DNA of 14,788 nucleotides from an uncultured Mycoplasmatota bacterium (GTDB lineage Bacteria > Bacillota_I > Bacilli_A > RF39 > UBA660), in contig UQVP01000023.1 in NCBI GenBank assembly GCA_900544605.1, forward strand, positions 1 to 14,788, given 5' to 3'. Shown here one piece after another: positions 5,745 through 13,415 of this stretch. The stretch's first letter is position 1. Every line of letters begins with the position of its first letter. A program made the position numbers and the translations under genes. The notes under the pieces were generated by a model that was not told the origin of the DNA, did not search any database, and worked only from the letters and a program-made list of their open reading frames with translations.

Positions 5745-6288
5745 ATAATTTAAAATCATTAGTTATTTCATCTTCAGTATTTTTACCATCGTAGTATGTT
5801 CTTATTTTATATCCACAAACTTTAGCTACAAAATTAGTTGGGAAAGATCTAACCATTTTGTTGTAATCAGTAATAATGTCATTATAATATTTTCTAAAAG
5901 CTTCTATTTCAGCTTCAGATTCGTGAAGTGAAATTTCAATTTTTAAATATTTGTCACATTTTTTTAAACTTTCAAATTCTTCTTTATATTGTTCAAATTC
6001 ATTTATTGCTTCATATAATTGTCTATCTAAGTCAAAATTAGTTAATTTACGAGAACGTAACTTAGTAATAATTTCTAAAACTTCATTTTTTGTTTTTGTG
6101 TTTGTTTTTATAATATTTCTTGATTTATTTAATAAGTCAAAACGTTTCCTTAAAGTTGAATCAATATTAGCTTCACATTCGTTGATTCTTATAATATAAT
6201 CTTGATATCTATTATAAGTACTAACACAACAAATAAGAAGCAAACATATAGCAATAAATGTAATTAAAGTAAACATGAATATCGTCAT
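5743..6288 (-). CDS. LemA-family membrane protein
   Basis: This gene encodes 181 residues. One N-terminal membrane helix (about 4-22) precedes a helical domain with LemA features: YNRYQDYIIRINECEANID followed by STLRKRFDLLNK (compare the family's IDVQLKRRYDLIPNLV), and late in the protein EAFRKYYNDIITDYNKMVRSFPTNFVAK (131-158), matching the LemA RxxYNxxVxxYNxxxxxFP motif. LemA proteins are small membrane proteins with an extracellular helical domain and unknown biochemical function. It ends with an acidic tail. The start at 6288 follows GGGTGG by 4 nt and it has a good promoter (6306-6334). It converges on divIC and shares a bidirectional terminator with it. Confidence 0.82.
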   Translation of the reverse strand: MTIFMFTLITFIAICLLLICCVSTYNRYQDYIIRINECEANIDSTLRKRFDLLNKSRNIIKTNTKTKNEVLEIITKLRSRKLTNFDLDRQLYEAINEFEQYKEEFESLKKCDKYLKIEISLHESEAEIEAFRKYYNDIITDYNKMVRSFPTNFVAKVCGYKIRTYYDGKNTEDEITNDFKL

Positions 6289-6305
6289 ACTACCACCCTA
6301 GTACA

Positions 6306-6334
6306 ATTATAACAAACTAAGATTTAAAAATCAA
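6306..6334 (-). promoter_or_regulatory. Sigma-A promoter of the LemA-type gene
   Basis: On the reverse strand TTGATT (6334-6329), 17 nt and TATAAT (6311-6306) form a near-consensus promoter. The -35 overlaps the last codons and stop of gerQ, so the LemA-type gene can be transcribed independently of gerQ. Confidence 0.75.
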
Positions 6335-6699
6335 TTATTTGGATAAAATTCAGGACTATAATTTATTTTTTCATCAAATGATATATAATCGACATAAATC
6401 ATTAAAAGTAGTTGCCATTTTCCTGTAGATGGATCACTTAAAATAATGTGATCTCTACCAGATTGTTCAATGATACCATTGAATTCTAAATCACGCCATT
6501 CAGTGGAGTCGGGAAAAGTCATGTGAACACGAACTTTCTTTCCTTTGTTAAGTCTTAAAATATTTTCAATATAAGATTGTTCAAGGGGTAGGTCGGTACT
6601 ATAATTAGGTGCGGTTTGTTGATTAGGTGTTGGTGTGTTACCATTATAAATGGGAGTACCTGGAAATGCTTGCTTGTTAAAGTAAGTATTATTATTCAT
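6331..6699 (-). CDS. gerQ: Spore coat protein GerQ
   Basis: GerQ (YwdL) is an inner-coat protein that holds the cortex hydrolase CwlJ in place for germination and is cross-linked by a transglutaminase in B. subtilis. This 122-residue copy has a low-complexity Asn/Pro/Gln/Thr N-terminus (1-38), then the diagnostic GerQ domain: LPLEQSYIENILRLNKGKKV (37-56), MTFPDSTEWRDLEFNGIIEQ (60-79), SGRDHIILSDPSTGKWQLLL (80-99) and YVDYISFDEKINY. GAAAGGATTG lies just upstream of the start at 6699. No cwlJ gene is in the window. The gene is divergent from pduL with only 78 nt between them; TATAAT on the reverse strand near 6730 could be a -10, but no promoter can be assigned securely. Confidence 0.94.
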   Translation of the reverse strand: MNNNTYFNKQAFPGTPIYNGNTPTPNQQTAPNYSTDLPLEQSYIENILRLNKGKKVRVHMTFPDSTEWRDLEFNGIIEQSGRDHIILSDPSTGKWQLLLMIYVDYISFDEKINYSPEFYPNN

Positions 6700-6752
6700 A
6701 AAATCAATCCTTTCTATAAAAATATATTATAATGTTTTTTTTTTATGACATA

Positions 6753-6761
6753 TGATATAAT
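6753..6761 (+). promoter_or_regulatory. Extended -10 promoter of pduL
   Basis: TGATATAAT (TG at 6753, hexamer 6756-6761) has no good -35 and would rely on the extended -10. The gap to GGTGAT (6768-6773) is again exactly 6 nt, so the leader would be about 10 nt. Confidence 0.6.
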
Positions 6762-6777
6762 GATTAAGGTGATAAGT

Positions 6778-7356
6778 ATGAATATAGATATGAATGTTGG
6801 TATTTCTAATCGTCATGTACATTTAACAGAAGACGATTTTAAAAAATTATTTAATAATAAAGAGTTAGAAGCAGTAAAATATTTGAATCAACCTGGACAG
6901 TTTGCGTCTAATTTAAAAGTGACTATAAAGACAGGGAAAAGTGAAATTAGTGGTGTTAGAGTTTTAGGACCATTAAGAGATTATACGCAAGTAGAAATAT
7001 CAAAAACTGATGCCTATAAATTGGGATTAAATCCTCCTGTTAGAGAATCTGGCAATTTAAAAGGTAGTGAAGATATTACTATTATTGGCGATAATGAAAT
7101 AACATTAAAAGAATGTACTATAATAGCAACACGCCATATCCATGCGTCTAAAGAAGATTTAGTAAAATATAATTTAGATGCTAGTAAAAAATACAAAGTA
7201 AAAATTAATGGTGAAAAAGGTGGTATTATTAATAACGTTTCAATAAAAGTTAGTGATAAAGCTTTCTTTGAGATGCATTTGGATACTGATGATGGAAATG
7301 GTCATTTATTAAAGTGTGGCGATACAGCAACTATTATAGGAGAAGATAATGAATAA
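6778..7356 (+). CDS. pduL: PduL-type phosphate acyltransferase (phosphotransacetylase)
   Basis: PduL-type enzymes interconvert acyl-CoA and acyl phosphate; some serve propanediol microcompartments, others replace Pta as the acetate-forming phosphotransacetylase. This 192-residue protein has the zinc-site motifs: SNRHVHL (H13, H15), ATRHIHAS (H120, H122) and EMHLDTD (H167, D169), plus LNQPGQFAS (36-44) and the central LGPLRDYTQVEIS (63-75). There is no N-terminal microcompartment-targeting extension and no shell gene nearby, so a housekeeping acetyl-phosphate role is more likely; that is inference. The usual TDEANA after the third motif reads TDDGNG. The ATG at 6778 is 4 nt after GGTGAT; upstream in-frame starts lie in the promoter. 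It overlaps the next gene by 8 nt. Confidence 0.93.
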   Translation: MNIDMNVGISNRHVHLTEDDFKKLFNNKELEAVKYLNQPGQFASNLKVTIKTGKSEISGVRVLGPLRDYTQVEISKTDAYKLGLNPPVRESGNLKGSEDITIIGDNEITLKECTIIATRHIHASKEDLVKYNLDASKKYKVKINGEKGGIINNVSIKVSDKAFFEMHLDTDDGNGHLLKCGDTATIIGEDNE

Positions 7357-7570
7357 ATTTGGTGTTTGTGATAAGTGTAAAGCTACTAATATAAAATCAC
7401 TTATTTCAAAATTAAAAAATATTGATGATAAAGCTATTATAAATATTGGATGTCAAAGTGTTTGTGGGATTGGGAGAAACAAACCATTTGTAATATGTAA
7501 TGACAAACTAATTGTTGCTGATAATGAAGATGAATTGATTACAAAAGTAAAACAAGCTATAAATTCTTAG
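7349..7570 (+). CDS. DUF1450 (YuzB-like) cysteine-containing protein
   Basis: This gene encodes 73 residues of the DUF1450/YuzB family, small cytosolic proteins of unknown function found in Firmicutes. Two cysteine pairs are visible: VCDKCKATN (C7, C10) and GCQSVCGIGRNKPF (C35, C39); the arrangement suggests a thioredoxin-like or 2Fe-2S ferredoxin-like fold, and metal or cluster binding is an inference. The ATG lies 8 nt inside the pduL 3' end, with AGGAGAAG 3 nt upstream, so the two genes are co-transcribed and coupled. Its stop codon overlaps the stop of the converging penicillin-binding protein gene by 4 nt, inside a shared terminator hairpin. Confidence 0.85.
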   Translation: MNKFGVCDKCKATNIKSLISKLKNIDDKAIINIGCQSVCGIGRNKPFVICNDKLIVADNEDELITKVKQAINS

Positions 7571-7578
7571 CTTGTTTT
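7549..7578. terminator. Shared terminator of the converging DUF1450 and penicillin-binding protein genes
   Basis: A perfect 11-bp stem (7549-7559 AAAACAAGCTA with 7568-7578, 8-nt loop) is followed by T-rich sequence on the forward strand and a weaker T-run on the reverse strand. The stop codons of both genes lie in the right arm. Confidence 0.7.
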
Positions 7579-9525
7579 ATTTTCTTTAATAGTAGGAATA
7601 ACGTCATCTAGAGGTGTTTTAGAAATAGTTGGTTCAGTTCCTTTAATATAGTAAACTATTTTTTTATGTTTGGAATCATTAGTTGCTAATTCACCAGAAA
7701 CAGGATCAACAAGTACTCCTACAACATTATTAGGTGTTTCGTACCAATTATCTTCCTTATTTTGTAAACATCCTTCTATAGTCTCTAGCCATATATTTTG
7801 TGAAATAGCACGGTCTGTACTAGGGGTAGGAGAGTTATCATCATATCCTGTCCATACCCCTACAATTAAATCTTTATTATATCCAAATATTAATCTATCA
7901 GTATCAGTTGTTCCTGTTTTAATTGCGTATTTTTTAGTCATTCTACTAGCATAATTTATCATTGTTGGATAACTATAATCAATTAATTCTTTATCATATG
8001 TATTAGTTAAAAGTTCATTTAAGACATAAGTAATACTCTTGTTTAAAACATTTTCTTTAACTTCATCAGCTTGGTATAAAATATTTCCATGCTCATCTTC
8101 TACTTTGCTAATAAGATGTGGTTCTACTTTGTATCCTTCATTAGCAAATGCCGCATAACCTTGCATCATATTAATCAAAGTTATTTCATTAGAACCTAAA
8201 GCTAGTGATGGAATGGGAGATAAATTTTCAATGCCAACTCTTTTAGCAATATCAACTAAAGTTTCTTCGCCTAAAAAAAGGTGAGTTTTAACGGCGTATA
8301 TATTATCTGAATAAGCAACAGCAGCTGCCATGGTAATTGGTTTATTAGCATATACATCACCATAATTACTAGGACTATATGTTTTATTTTCTGAAAAAGT
8401 AAACACCGTTTTTTCACTAGTAAATGTTGTTGTAGGGGTAAATCCATTTTCAAGAGCAGAATAATATAAAAATGGTTTCATAGTAGATCCAACCTGTCTT
8501 TTAGCTGATATAGCTCGATTGAATTGACTTTTTGAGTAATCTCTACCACCAGAGAGTGCGATTATTTCACCATTATTTGGATTCATAACAATACTAGCAA
8601 CTTGTATTTTTTCATTTTTACTTGTGTTTTTTTTGATACTTTCGTCTAATATACTTTGAGCATTTTTATCAAGATAAGTATATATTTTTAAACCACCTGT
8701 TTCTAAGAATGTTGCTGGTATTGTTTTAATGTTTTTTAGTTCACTTAAAACAGCATCTTTATAATACATTACTGAAGTTATGCCTTCGTTGGGAATAGAT
8801 CCTACATAAGTAAGTTCAGTATTATAGGCATCATCGGCTTCTTCTTTACTGATATATTTATTTTTAACCATTGAATTAAGGATTAATCTTTGTCTTTTTT
8901 TGGCTGCATCTAAGTTAGAAAGAGGAGAGTAATTAGATGGGCTTTTCGGAATTCCGGCTAGAATAGTTGCCTCTGCTAGTGTTAAATCTTTAGCGTCTTT
9001 ATTAAAGTAATAAAGACTAGCGTTTTCTATTCCGAATATTCCCCCATAATTAATAGTATTTAAGTATCCTTCAAAGATTTCATCTTTAGTATAATGCGAT
9101 TCTAAACGTACTGTAAGCCAGGCTTCATTTATTTTTCTAGTCCATGTTTTATCGAAATTTAAAAATAAGTTTTTAGCGTATTGTTGGGTTATGGTAGAAG
9201 CGCCTTGTAAAGTTTTACCGTTGATAACATTTACATATAAAGCTTTTAAAATACGTAGTGGATCAAATCCTTGATGTGAATAAAAATGTTTATCTTCAAT
9301 TGATAGAGTAGCGTTTTTTAAATAATCAGATATATCATTTAGTTTAACCCAGTTATCATCATTTGTATAAAGTTCATTATTAATATCATAAAAAACATAT
9401 TTATTAGCTGATTTAATAGATAGTTTAGGTGTAAATTTAGCAATTATGTAAATACCAAAGTAAGTTATACTAAAAACTATAGTCATTATAATTAATACTT
9501 TTTTTAAAGTTTTAAACCATTTCAT
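7567..9525 (-). CDS. Class A penicillin-binding protein (PbpG/PbpD-like)
   Basis: This 652-residue bifunctional enzyme polymerises lipid II (glycosyltransferase, GT51) and cross-links peptidoglycan (transpeptidase) outside the membrane. After a cytoplasmic stub comes a membrane helix (10-29). GT51 motifs: SIEDKHFYSHQGFDPLR with catalytic E77, and LQGASTITQQYAKNLF (107-122). Transpeptidase motifs: S347 in GSTMK, SDN at 406-408, and KTGTT at 536-540. The stretch SDNIYAVKTHLFLG followed by SLALG is like B. subtilis PbpG/PbpD, and pbpG lies in the same chromosomal neighbourhood as ywiB-argS there. PbpG acts in spore wall synthesis under sigma-F, but the promoter seen here looks vegetative. The C-terminus is short, with no PASTA domain. 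AGGAAG lies 9 nt before the ATG. Confidence 0.94.
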   Translation of the reverse strand: MKWFKTLKKVLIIMTIVFSITYFGIYIIAKFTPKLSIKSANKYVFYDINNELYTNDDNWVKLNDISDYLKNATLSIEDKHFYSHQGFDPLRILKALYVNVINGKTLQGASTITQQYAKNLFLNFDKTWTRKINEAWLTVRLESHYTKDEIFEGYLNTINYGGIFGIENASLYYFNKDAKDLTLAEATILAGIPKSPSNYSPLSNLDAAKKRQRLILNSMVKNKYISKEEADDAYNTELTYVGSIPNEGITSVMYYKDAVLSELKNIKTIPATFLETGGLKIYTYLDKNAQSILDESIKKNTSKNEKIQVASIVMNPNNGEIIALSGGRDYSKSQFNRAISAKRQVGSTMKPFLYYSALENGFTPTTTFTSEKTVFTFSENKTYSPSNYGDVYANKPITMAAAVAYSDNIYAVKTHLFLGEETLVDIAKRVGIENLSPIPSLALGSNEITLINMMQGYAAFANEGYKVEPHLISKVEDEHGNILYQADEVKENVLNKSITYVLNELLTNTYDKELIDYSYPTMINYASRMTKKYAIKTGTTDTDRLIFGYNKDLIVGVWTGYDDNSPTPSTDRAISQNIWLETIEGCLQNKEDNWYETPNNVVGVLVDPVSGELATNDSKHKKIVYYIKGTEPTISKTPLDDVIPTIKENKTS

Positions 9526-9550
9526 AGTATCACGCTTCCTAAAGTTATTA

Positions 9551-9579
9551 TTTATAATTTTAAAAAAAATATTAGTTAA
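9551..9579 (-). promoter_or_regulatory. Sigma-A-like promoter of the penicillin-binding protein gene
   Basis: On the reverse strand TTAACT (9579-9574), 17 nt and TATAAA (9556-9551) form a moderate sigma-A match about 25 nt upstream of the start. Confidence 0.5.
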
Positions 9580-9611
9580 TTATAAAAAAAGTATGAAATT
9601 TATGAAAGATG

Positions 9612-9620
9612 TGCTATAAT
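9612..9620 (+). promoter_or_regulatory. Extended -10 promoter of the ywiB-argS-rpoE unit
   Basis: TGCTATAAT has the TGn extension and a consensus -10 hexamer (9615-9620); the -35 region (TATGAA) is poor. It is divergent from the penicillin-binding protein promoter. Confidence 0.65.
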
Positions 9621-9644
9621 TTGGCTATTAAATGGGGAATGCAA

Positions 9645-10001
9645 ATGAAAATAAAAGGAAAAACTAATTTAAAAACTAGTAATGAAATTGTTATTAATAA
9701 CAAAGAATTTAATGGTTTAAAAAATGATAATACGATTACTTTTTATGATGATGGTATTAAAGTCAATATTACTTTAGGTGATAAAATAGTGTTAAAAAGA
9801 AGTAATGATGATTATGAGATAATACTAATTTTTAATGAAAAAAATAGTGGAGAAGGTAAATATCTTTCAAAAAAGGATAATTTGTTCTTGCCATTATATA
9901 TAATTACTGATAAAATCATAGTTGGTAATAATTTATTAATAATTAATTACCGTTTAAATGATGAAATTTACGAGTTTAAATTGGAATTTGAGGTGATATG
10001 A
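9645..10001 (+). CDS. ywiB: YwiB-like DUF1934 protein
   Basis: This gene encodes 118 residues of the YwiB/DUF1934 family: small, predicted beta-barrel (calycin-like) cytosolic proteins with no known activity. The sequence alternates short hydrophobic and polar stretches typical of antiparallel strands (for example ITFYDDGIKVNITLGDKIVL and the final YEFKLEFEVI). Identification rests mainly on its position directly upstream of argS, as in B. subtilis, and on size and strand pattern. The ATG at 9645 follows GGGG by 7 nt; longer in-frame starts would lie in the promoter. It overlaps argS, so the two are translationally coupled. Confidence 0.75.
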   Translation: MKIKGKTNLKTSNEIVINNKEFNGLKNDNTITFYDDGIKVNITLGDKIVLKRSNDDYEIILIFNEKNSGEGKYLSKKDNLFLPLYIITDKIIVGNNLLIINYRLNDEIYEFKLEFEVI

Positions 10002-11698
10002 TGAATATTTTAGAAAATATAATAACTGATGTTACAAATAGTTTAGGATATACAGTTGATAGCATGACAGTTATTAAATCTAATCGTCCAGATTTATGTG
10101 ATTATCAATGTGATCAAGTTTTTAAATTAGCTAAACAGTATCACAAAAATCCTATGGAAATAGGGGAAGAAATCACACATAAGATAAATGAGTTAGAAAA
10201 TTTTAATGATTACTTTGAAAAAGTTGAATTTGTACGTCCTGGGTTTATTAACATTACCTTAAGTAATAACTTTATTAATAATAAATTAAAGAATATGTAT
10301 AATAATCATAAGTTTGATATAAAATTACCTAGCGTTAAAGAAACATATTTTATGGATTATGGTGGACCTAATGTTGCTAAACCACTTCATGTTGGACATA
10401 TGAGAACAGCAATTGTTGGAGAAGCTATTAAAAGAATAATCAATTATTTTGGGCATAAAACTATAAGTGATGTTCATTTAGGTGATTATGGACTTCAAAT
10501 TGGTGAAGTTATATATGGCATTAAGGAAAAGAATATGGATATCAAAGATTTAACAATTAAAGATTTAGATTATATATATCCAGAAATGAGTAAAAGATGT
10601 AAAGAAGATGAAACTTTAAAAGAAAAGTGTGCTAGTATAACTAAAGATTTACAAGATGGAAATAAAGAATATTATGAATACTTTAAAAAAATTTGTGAAG
10701 TATCGGTAAGTGATATAAAAAATATTTATAATTATTTAGATGTTCATTTTGATTTGTGGCTAGGAGAAAGTGATTCTTATCCTTATATACCTAAAGTTGA
10801 ACAATTACTTGATAGCAAACATTTATTAGAGGCTAGTGAAGGTGCTAGAGTAGTATATGTTAATAGAGATGACGATAAAGTTGAAATACCACCACTTTTA
10901 TTTAAGAAAGCAAATGGTGCTTATATGTACCCAGCTACAGATTTAGGATCAATATATCAAAGAGTAGAAGATTATAATCCAGATCATATTTTATACGTTG
11001 TTGATAATAGACAAGCACTTCATTTTGAACAAGTATTTAGAACTTGTCAATTATCTGGATTAATAGATGAATCTAAGTTAGAACACTTAGGTTATGGTAC
11101 TGTAAATGGTCTTGATGGTAAACCTTATAAGACAAGAAGTGGCGATACACCTAAGTTACAAAATTTATTTGAACAAGTTAAAGAAATATTTGAAAGTGCT
11201 AAAGAAGAAAATAAAAATAAAAGTGAAAGTGATAAAAACATTATTGTTAATTCCATTTTAAAATTTGCAGATTTACAAAACAGTCGTGAAAGAGATTATA
11301 TTTTTGATATTGAAAAATTTAGTGGTTTAGTTGGTAAAACTGGACCATACATTTTATACACATATGTAAGAATAAATAAAATAATTGAAAAATTTACAAA
11401 TGATGTTAATAATTTAACAGATAATATATATAATAATTATGATCGTGATTTAAGAGTTAAGTTGTTAGATTTAGAATATGAACTTAATTTAGCTTTTGAA
11501 AATCGTAAACCTAATTATTTAGTTGATTATATTTATGATTTATGCGTTTTAGTAAATGCATTTTATCAAAATAATCATATAATTAATTTAGATGATGAAA
11601 TAAAAAGAAATGATTGGATTTCAGTATTAAAACTATCTAATAAAATTATAAAAGAAATGCTAAATTTATTAGCAATAGAAATTCCTACAGAAATGTAG
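10001..11698 (+). CDS. argS: Arginyl-tRNA synthetase
   Basis: This class I aminoacyl-tRNA synthetase (565 residues) charges tRNA-Arg with arginine in the cytosol. An N-terminal Add-1-type tRNA-binding domain (about 1-95) precedes the catalytic domain with DYGGPNVAKPLHVGHMRTA (HIGH-type motif HVGH at 130-133) and SDVHLGDYGLQIG (156-168). The KMSKS-equivalent loop reads GKPYKTRSGDTPKL (373-386), a normal variant for ArgS, and a helical DALR anticodon-binding domain fills the last 120 residues, starting GKTGPYILYTYVRI. Two consecutive ATGs exist (9998 and 10001). The second is preferred because AGGTGAT then has a 3-nt gap, as elsewhere in the window; with the first the gap is zero. It overlaps the ywiB stop. 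Confidence 0.96.
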   Translation: MNILENIITDVTNSLGYTVDSMTVIKSNRPDLCDYQCDQVFKLAKQYHKNPMEIGEEITHKINELENFNDYFEKVEFVRPGFINITLSNNFINNKLKNMYNNHKFDIKLPSVKETYFMDYGGPNVAKPLHVGHMRTAIVGEAIKRIINYFGHKTISDVHLGDYGLQIGEVIYGIKEKNMDIKDLTIKDLDYIYPEMSKRCKEDETLKEKCASITKDLQDGNKEYYEYFKKICEVSVSDIKNIYNYLDVHFDLWLGESDSYPYIPKVEQLLDSKHLLEASEGARVVYVNRDDDKVEIPPLLFKKANGAYMYPATDLGSIYQRVEDYNPDHILYVVDNRQALHFEQVFRTCQLSGLIDESKLEHLGYGTVNGLDGKPYKTRSGDTPKLQNLFEQVKEIFESAKEENKNKSESDKNIIVNSILKFADLQNSRERDYIFDIEKFSGLVGKTGPYILYTYVRINKIIEKFTNDVNNLTDNIYNNYDRDLRVKLLDLEYELNLAFENRKPNYLVDYIYDLCVLVNAFYQNNHIINLDDEIKRNDWISVLKLSNKIIKEMLNLLAIEIPTEM

Positions 11699-11714
11699 TA
11701 AGTGGAGGTTATTT

Positions 11715-12164
11715 ATGAAATTAAAAAATATGAGTCAAGAAGAATTACAATTATTATCTTATACAGATTTAACTTATAAAATTTTAAAGGAAGAAAAGAA
11801 AACTTTAAATACACCTACTATTTTTAGAAAAATATGTGATTTACTTGGATATTCTGATGAAGAATATGCAGAAAAAATAGGCGATTATTATACATCTCTT
11901 ACTATTGATAAAAGATTTGTTATGTTAGAAAATGGTGAATGGGATATTAGAGATAATCATGTATTAAATATTTCTTTAGAGGAAGATGATGAAGAAGAAT
12001 TAGAATCTGAAGAGGAAGAAGAAACAGAAGATGATGAAAATCCTGAAGAAGAGGAAGATGGTATCGATAGTGCGATTGATGATGAAGAGTTAGATGACGA
12101 TGTTGATGATGATATTGATGATCTTGCTGTTTTAGATGAAGATGAAATGGGAGAAGAAGAATAG
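11715..12164 (+). CDS. rpoE: RNA polymerase delta subunit
   Basis: Delta is an auxiliary RNA polymerase subunit of Firmicutes that improves recycling and promoter selectivity. This 149-residue copy has an N-terminal HARE-HTH domain (about 5-82) with the family pattern LSYTDLTYKILKEEKKTLNT, PTIFRKICDLLGYSDEEY and the wing RFVMLENGEWDIRD. Beyond residue 88 follows a long disordered tail made almost entirely of Asp and Glu, the hallmark of delta. GTGGAGGTT lies just upstream and the gene starts 16 nt after argS, so it is in the same operon. A terminator closes the unit inside its last codons. Confidence 0.96.
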   Translation: MKLKNMSQEELQLLSYTDLTYKILKEEKKTLNTPTIFRKICDLLGYSDEEYAEKIGDYYTSLTIDKRFVMLENGEWDIRDNHVLNISLEEDDEEELESEEEEETEDDENPEEEEDGIDSAIDDEELDDDVDDDIDDLAVLDEDEMGEEE

Positions 12165-12177
12165 CTTCTCTTTTTTT
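12151..12177 (+). terminator. Terminator of the ywiB-argS-rpoE operon
   Basis: GAGAAG (12151-12156) pairs with CTTCTC (12165-12170), loop 8 nt, followed by seven Ts (12171-12177). The rpoE stop codon lies in the loop. Confidence 0.75.
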
Positions 12178-12196
12178 GTTAAATATGTCTTTTTGT

Positions 12197-12225
12197 TTGC
12201 TTTCATAAATAAAATATAGTATAAT
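12197..12225 (+). promoter_or_regulatory. Sigma-A promoter of prfA
   Basis: TTGCTT (12197-12202), a 17-nt spacer and TATAAT (12220-12225) form a near-consensus promoter, giving a leader of about 20 nt. Confidence 0.75.
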
Positions 12226-12250
12226 CTTTGTAGTCGAGAGGATGATTATT

Positions 12251-13306
12251 GTGATAGAAAGATTAGAAGCAATAGAAAAAAGATATAATGAACTAAGTGA
12301 ACTTTTGATGAGTCAAGAAGTAATTTCTGATATTAAAAAGACTTTAGAGTTAACGAAAGAACAAGCTTCTTTAAAGGAAGGATACGAAATATATAACAAA
12401 TATAAACAAATATTATCTGATATTGAAGCAGCAAAAGAAATGACCAAAGATCCTGATATGGCAGAATTTGCTCGTGAAGAATTAGAAAATTTAAATAGAG
12501 AAAAAGAACAAACTGAAAAAGATATAGAAATAATATTACTTCCAAAAGATCCTAATGATGGGAAAAATGTTATTGTTGAAATTCGTGGTGCAGCTGGTGG
12601 GGATGAAGCTAATATTTTCGCTGGCGATTTATATAGAATGTACTGTCGTTATGCGGAAAAGCAAGGATGGAAAACAGAAGTATTAGATAGTGAAGATTGT
12701 GCAGCAGGTGGTTTTTCGCAAATAGAATTTATGATTAAGGGTGACAATGTTTATTCTAAATTAAAATATGAAAGTGGTGCGCACCGTGTACAACGTGTTC
12801 CGGTAACAGAAGCTAATGGTAGAATTCAAACTTCCACAGCAACAGTTTTGGTTATGCCAGAAGCAGAAGAGTTAGATTTTGATCTTGATATGTCAGAAGT
12901 AAGAATAGATATTACAAGATCTTCTGGATGTGGAGGACAAGGCGTTAATACTACAGATTCTGCCGTTCGTTTAACTCACATACCTACAGGTATAATTGTT
13001 TATTCACAAACAGAAAGAAGTCAAATTAAAAATAAAGAAAAAGCTATTCAAATCTTAAAGACTCGTTTGTATGATTTAAAATTAAGAGAAAAAGAAGAAG
13101 CTGAAGGTGCTGAAAGAAGAAATAAAATTGGTACTGGTGATAGATCAGAAAAAATTAGAACATATAACTATCCACAAAATCGTGTAACTGATCATAGAAT
13201 TGGTTTTACGACAAAACAATTAGATCGTGTTATGGATGGAGCATTAGATGAAATAATTGAAGCTTTAATTACTGAAGATCAAAACCGTAAGTTACGTGGT
13301 GAGTAA
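12251..13306 (+). CDS. prfA: Peptide chain release factor 1
   Basis: RF1 reads UAA and UAG stop codons in the ribosome and triggers release of the finished protein. This 351-residue protein has an N-terminal helical domain, a codon-recognition domain with the PxT tripeptide (PVT, 184-186, in HRVQRVPVTEANGR) and the peptidyl-tRNA hydrolysis loop GGQ (228-230). The GGQ context is SSGCGGQGVN; many RF1 proteins have SGAGGQHVN, so Cys and Gly here replace Ala and His. GTG at 12251 is chosen as the start: GAGAGG lies 9 nt upstream and the protein then begins MIERLEAIEKRY, like other RF1s. An ATG at 12242 touches the ribosome-binding site and is rejected. prmC, whose product methylates the GGQ glutamine, lies downstream, but the two are separated by a 358-base gap holding another locus. 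Confidence 0.95.
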   Translation: MIERLEAIEKRYNELSELLMSQEVISDIKKTLELTKEQASLKEGYEIYNKYKQILSDIEAAKEMTKDPDMAEFAREELENLNREKEQTEKDIEIILLPKDPNDGKNVIVEIRGAAGGDEANIFAGDLYRMYCRYAEKQGWKTEVLDSEDCAAGGFSQIEFMIKGDNVYSKLKYESGAHRVQRVPVTEANGRIQTSTATVLVMPEAEELDFDLDMSEVRIDITRSSGCGGQGVNTTDSAVRLTHIPTGIIVYSQTERSQIKNKEKAIQILKTRLYDLKLREKEEAEGAERRNKIGTGDRSEKIRTYNYPQNRVTDHRIGFTTKQLDRVMDGALDEIIEALITEDQNRKLRGE

Positions 13307-13308
13307 TC

Positions 13309-13337
13309 TTTACAAAAAATAATTTTTGTGTTAAGAT
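13309..13337 (+). promoter_or_regulatory. Promoter of the antisense RNA
   Basis: TTTACA (13309-13314), a 17-nt spacer and TAAGAT (13332-13337) preceded by TGT (an extended -10) begin 3 bases after the prfA stop. Transcription would start near 13344. Confidence 0.6.
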
Positions 13338-13365
13338 GTATATAGTGAAAGAAATTTCATAAAAT

Positions 13366-13404
13366 AAAAAAGGATATGTTTGATTGGTGAGTCAAACGTA
13401 ATCC
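13366..13404 (-). terminator. Terminator of the toxin-like mRNA
   Basis: On the reverse strand GGATT (13404-13400) and ACGTTTGA (13399-13392) pair with TCAAACAT (13383-13376) and ATCC (13375-13372) with one bulged base, followed by TTTTTT (13371-13366). This gives the reverse transcript a 3' end directly after the sequence that pairs with its own 5' end. Confidence 0.6.
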
Positions 13405-13415
13405 CTTTATTGGGT

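Noticed and set aside
5951..6199. Open forward-strand frame opposite the LemA-type gene
   Set aside because: It is the complement of a recognisable LemA-type domain and has no ribosome-binding site or family resemblance.
6750..6758. CATATGATA before pduL matches the sigma-K -10 pattern CATAnnnTA
   Set aside because: There is no AC element at the right distance and the same bases contain a good extended sigma-A -10. PduL is metabolic. Chance match in AT-rich DNA.
12333..12545. Open reverse-strand frame of 70 codons inside prfA
   Set aside because: It lies opposite the conserved RF1 N-terminal domain, has no ribosome-binding site, and its hydrophobic composition is what the complement of an A-rich coding strand gives.
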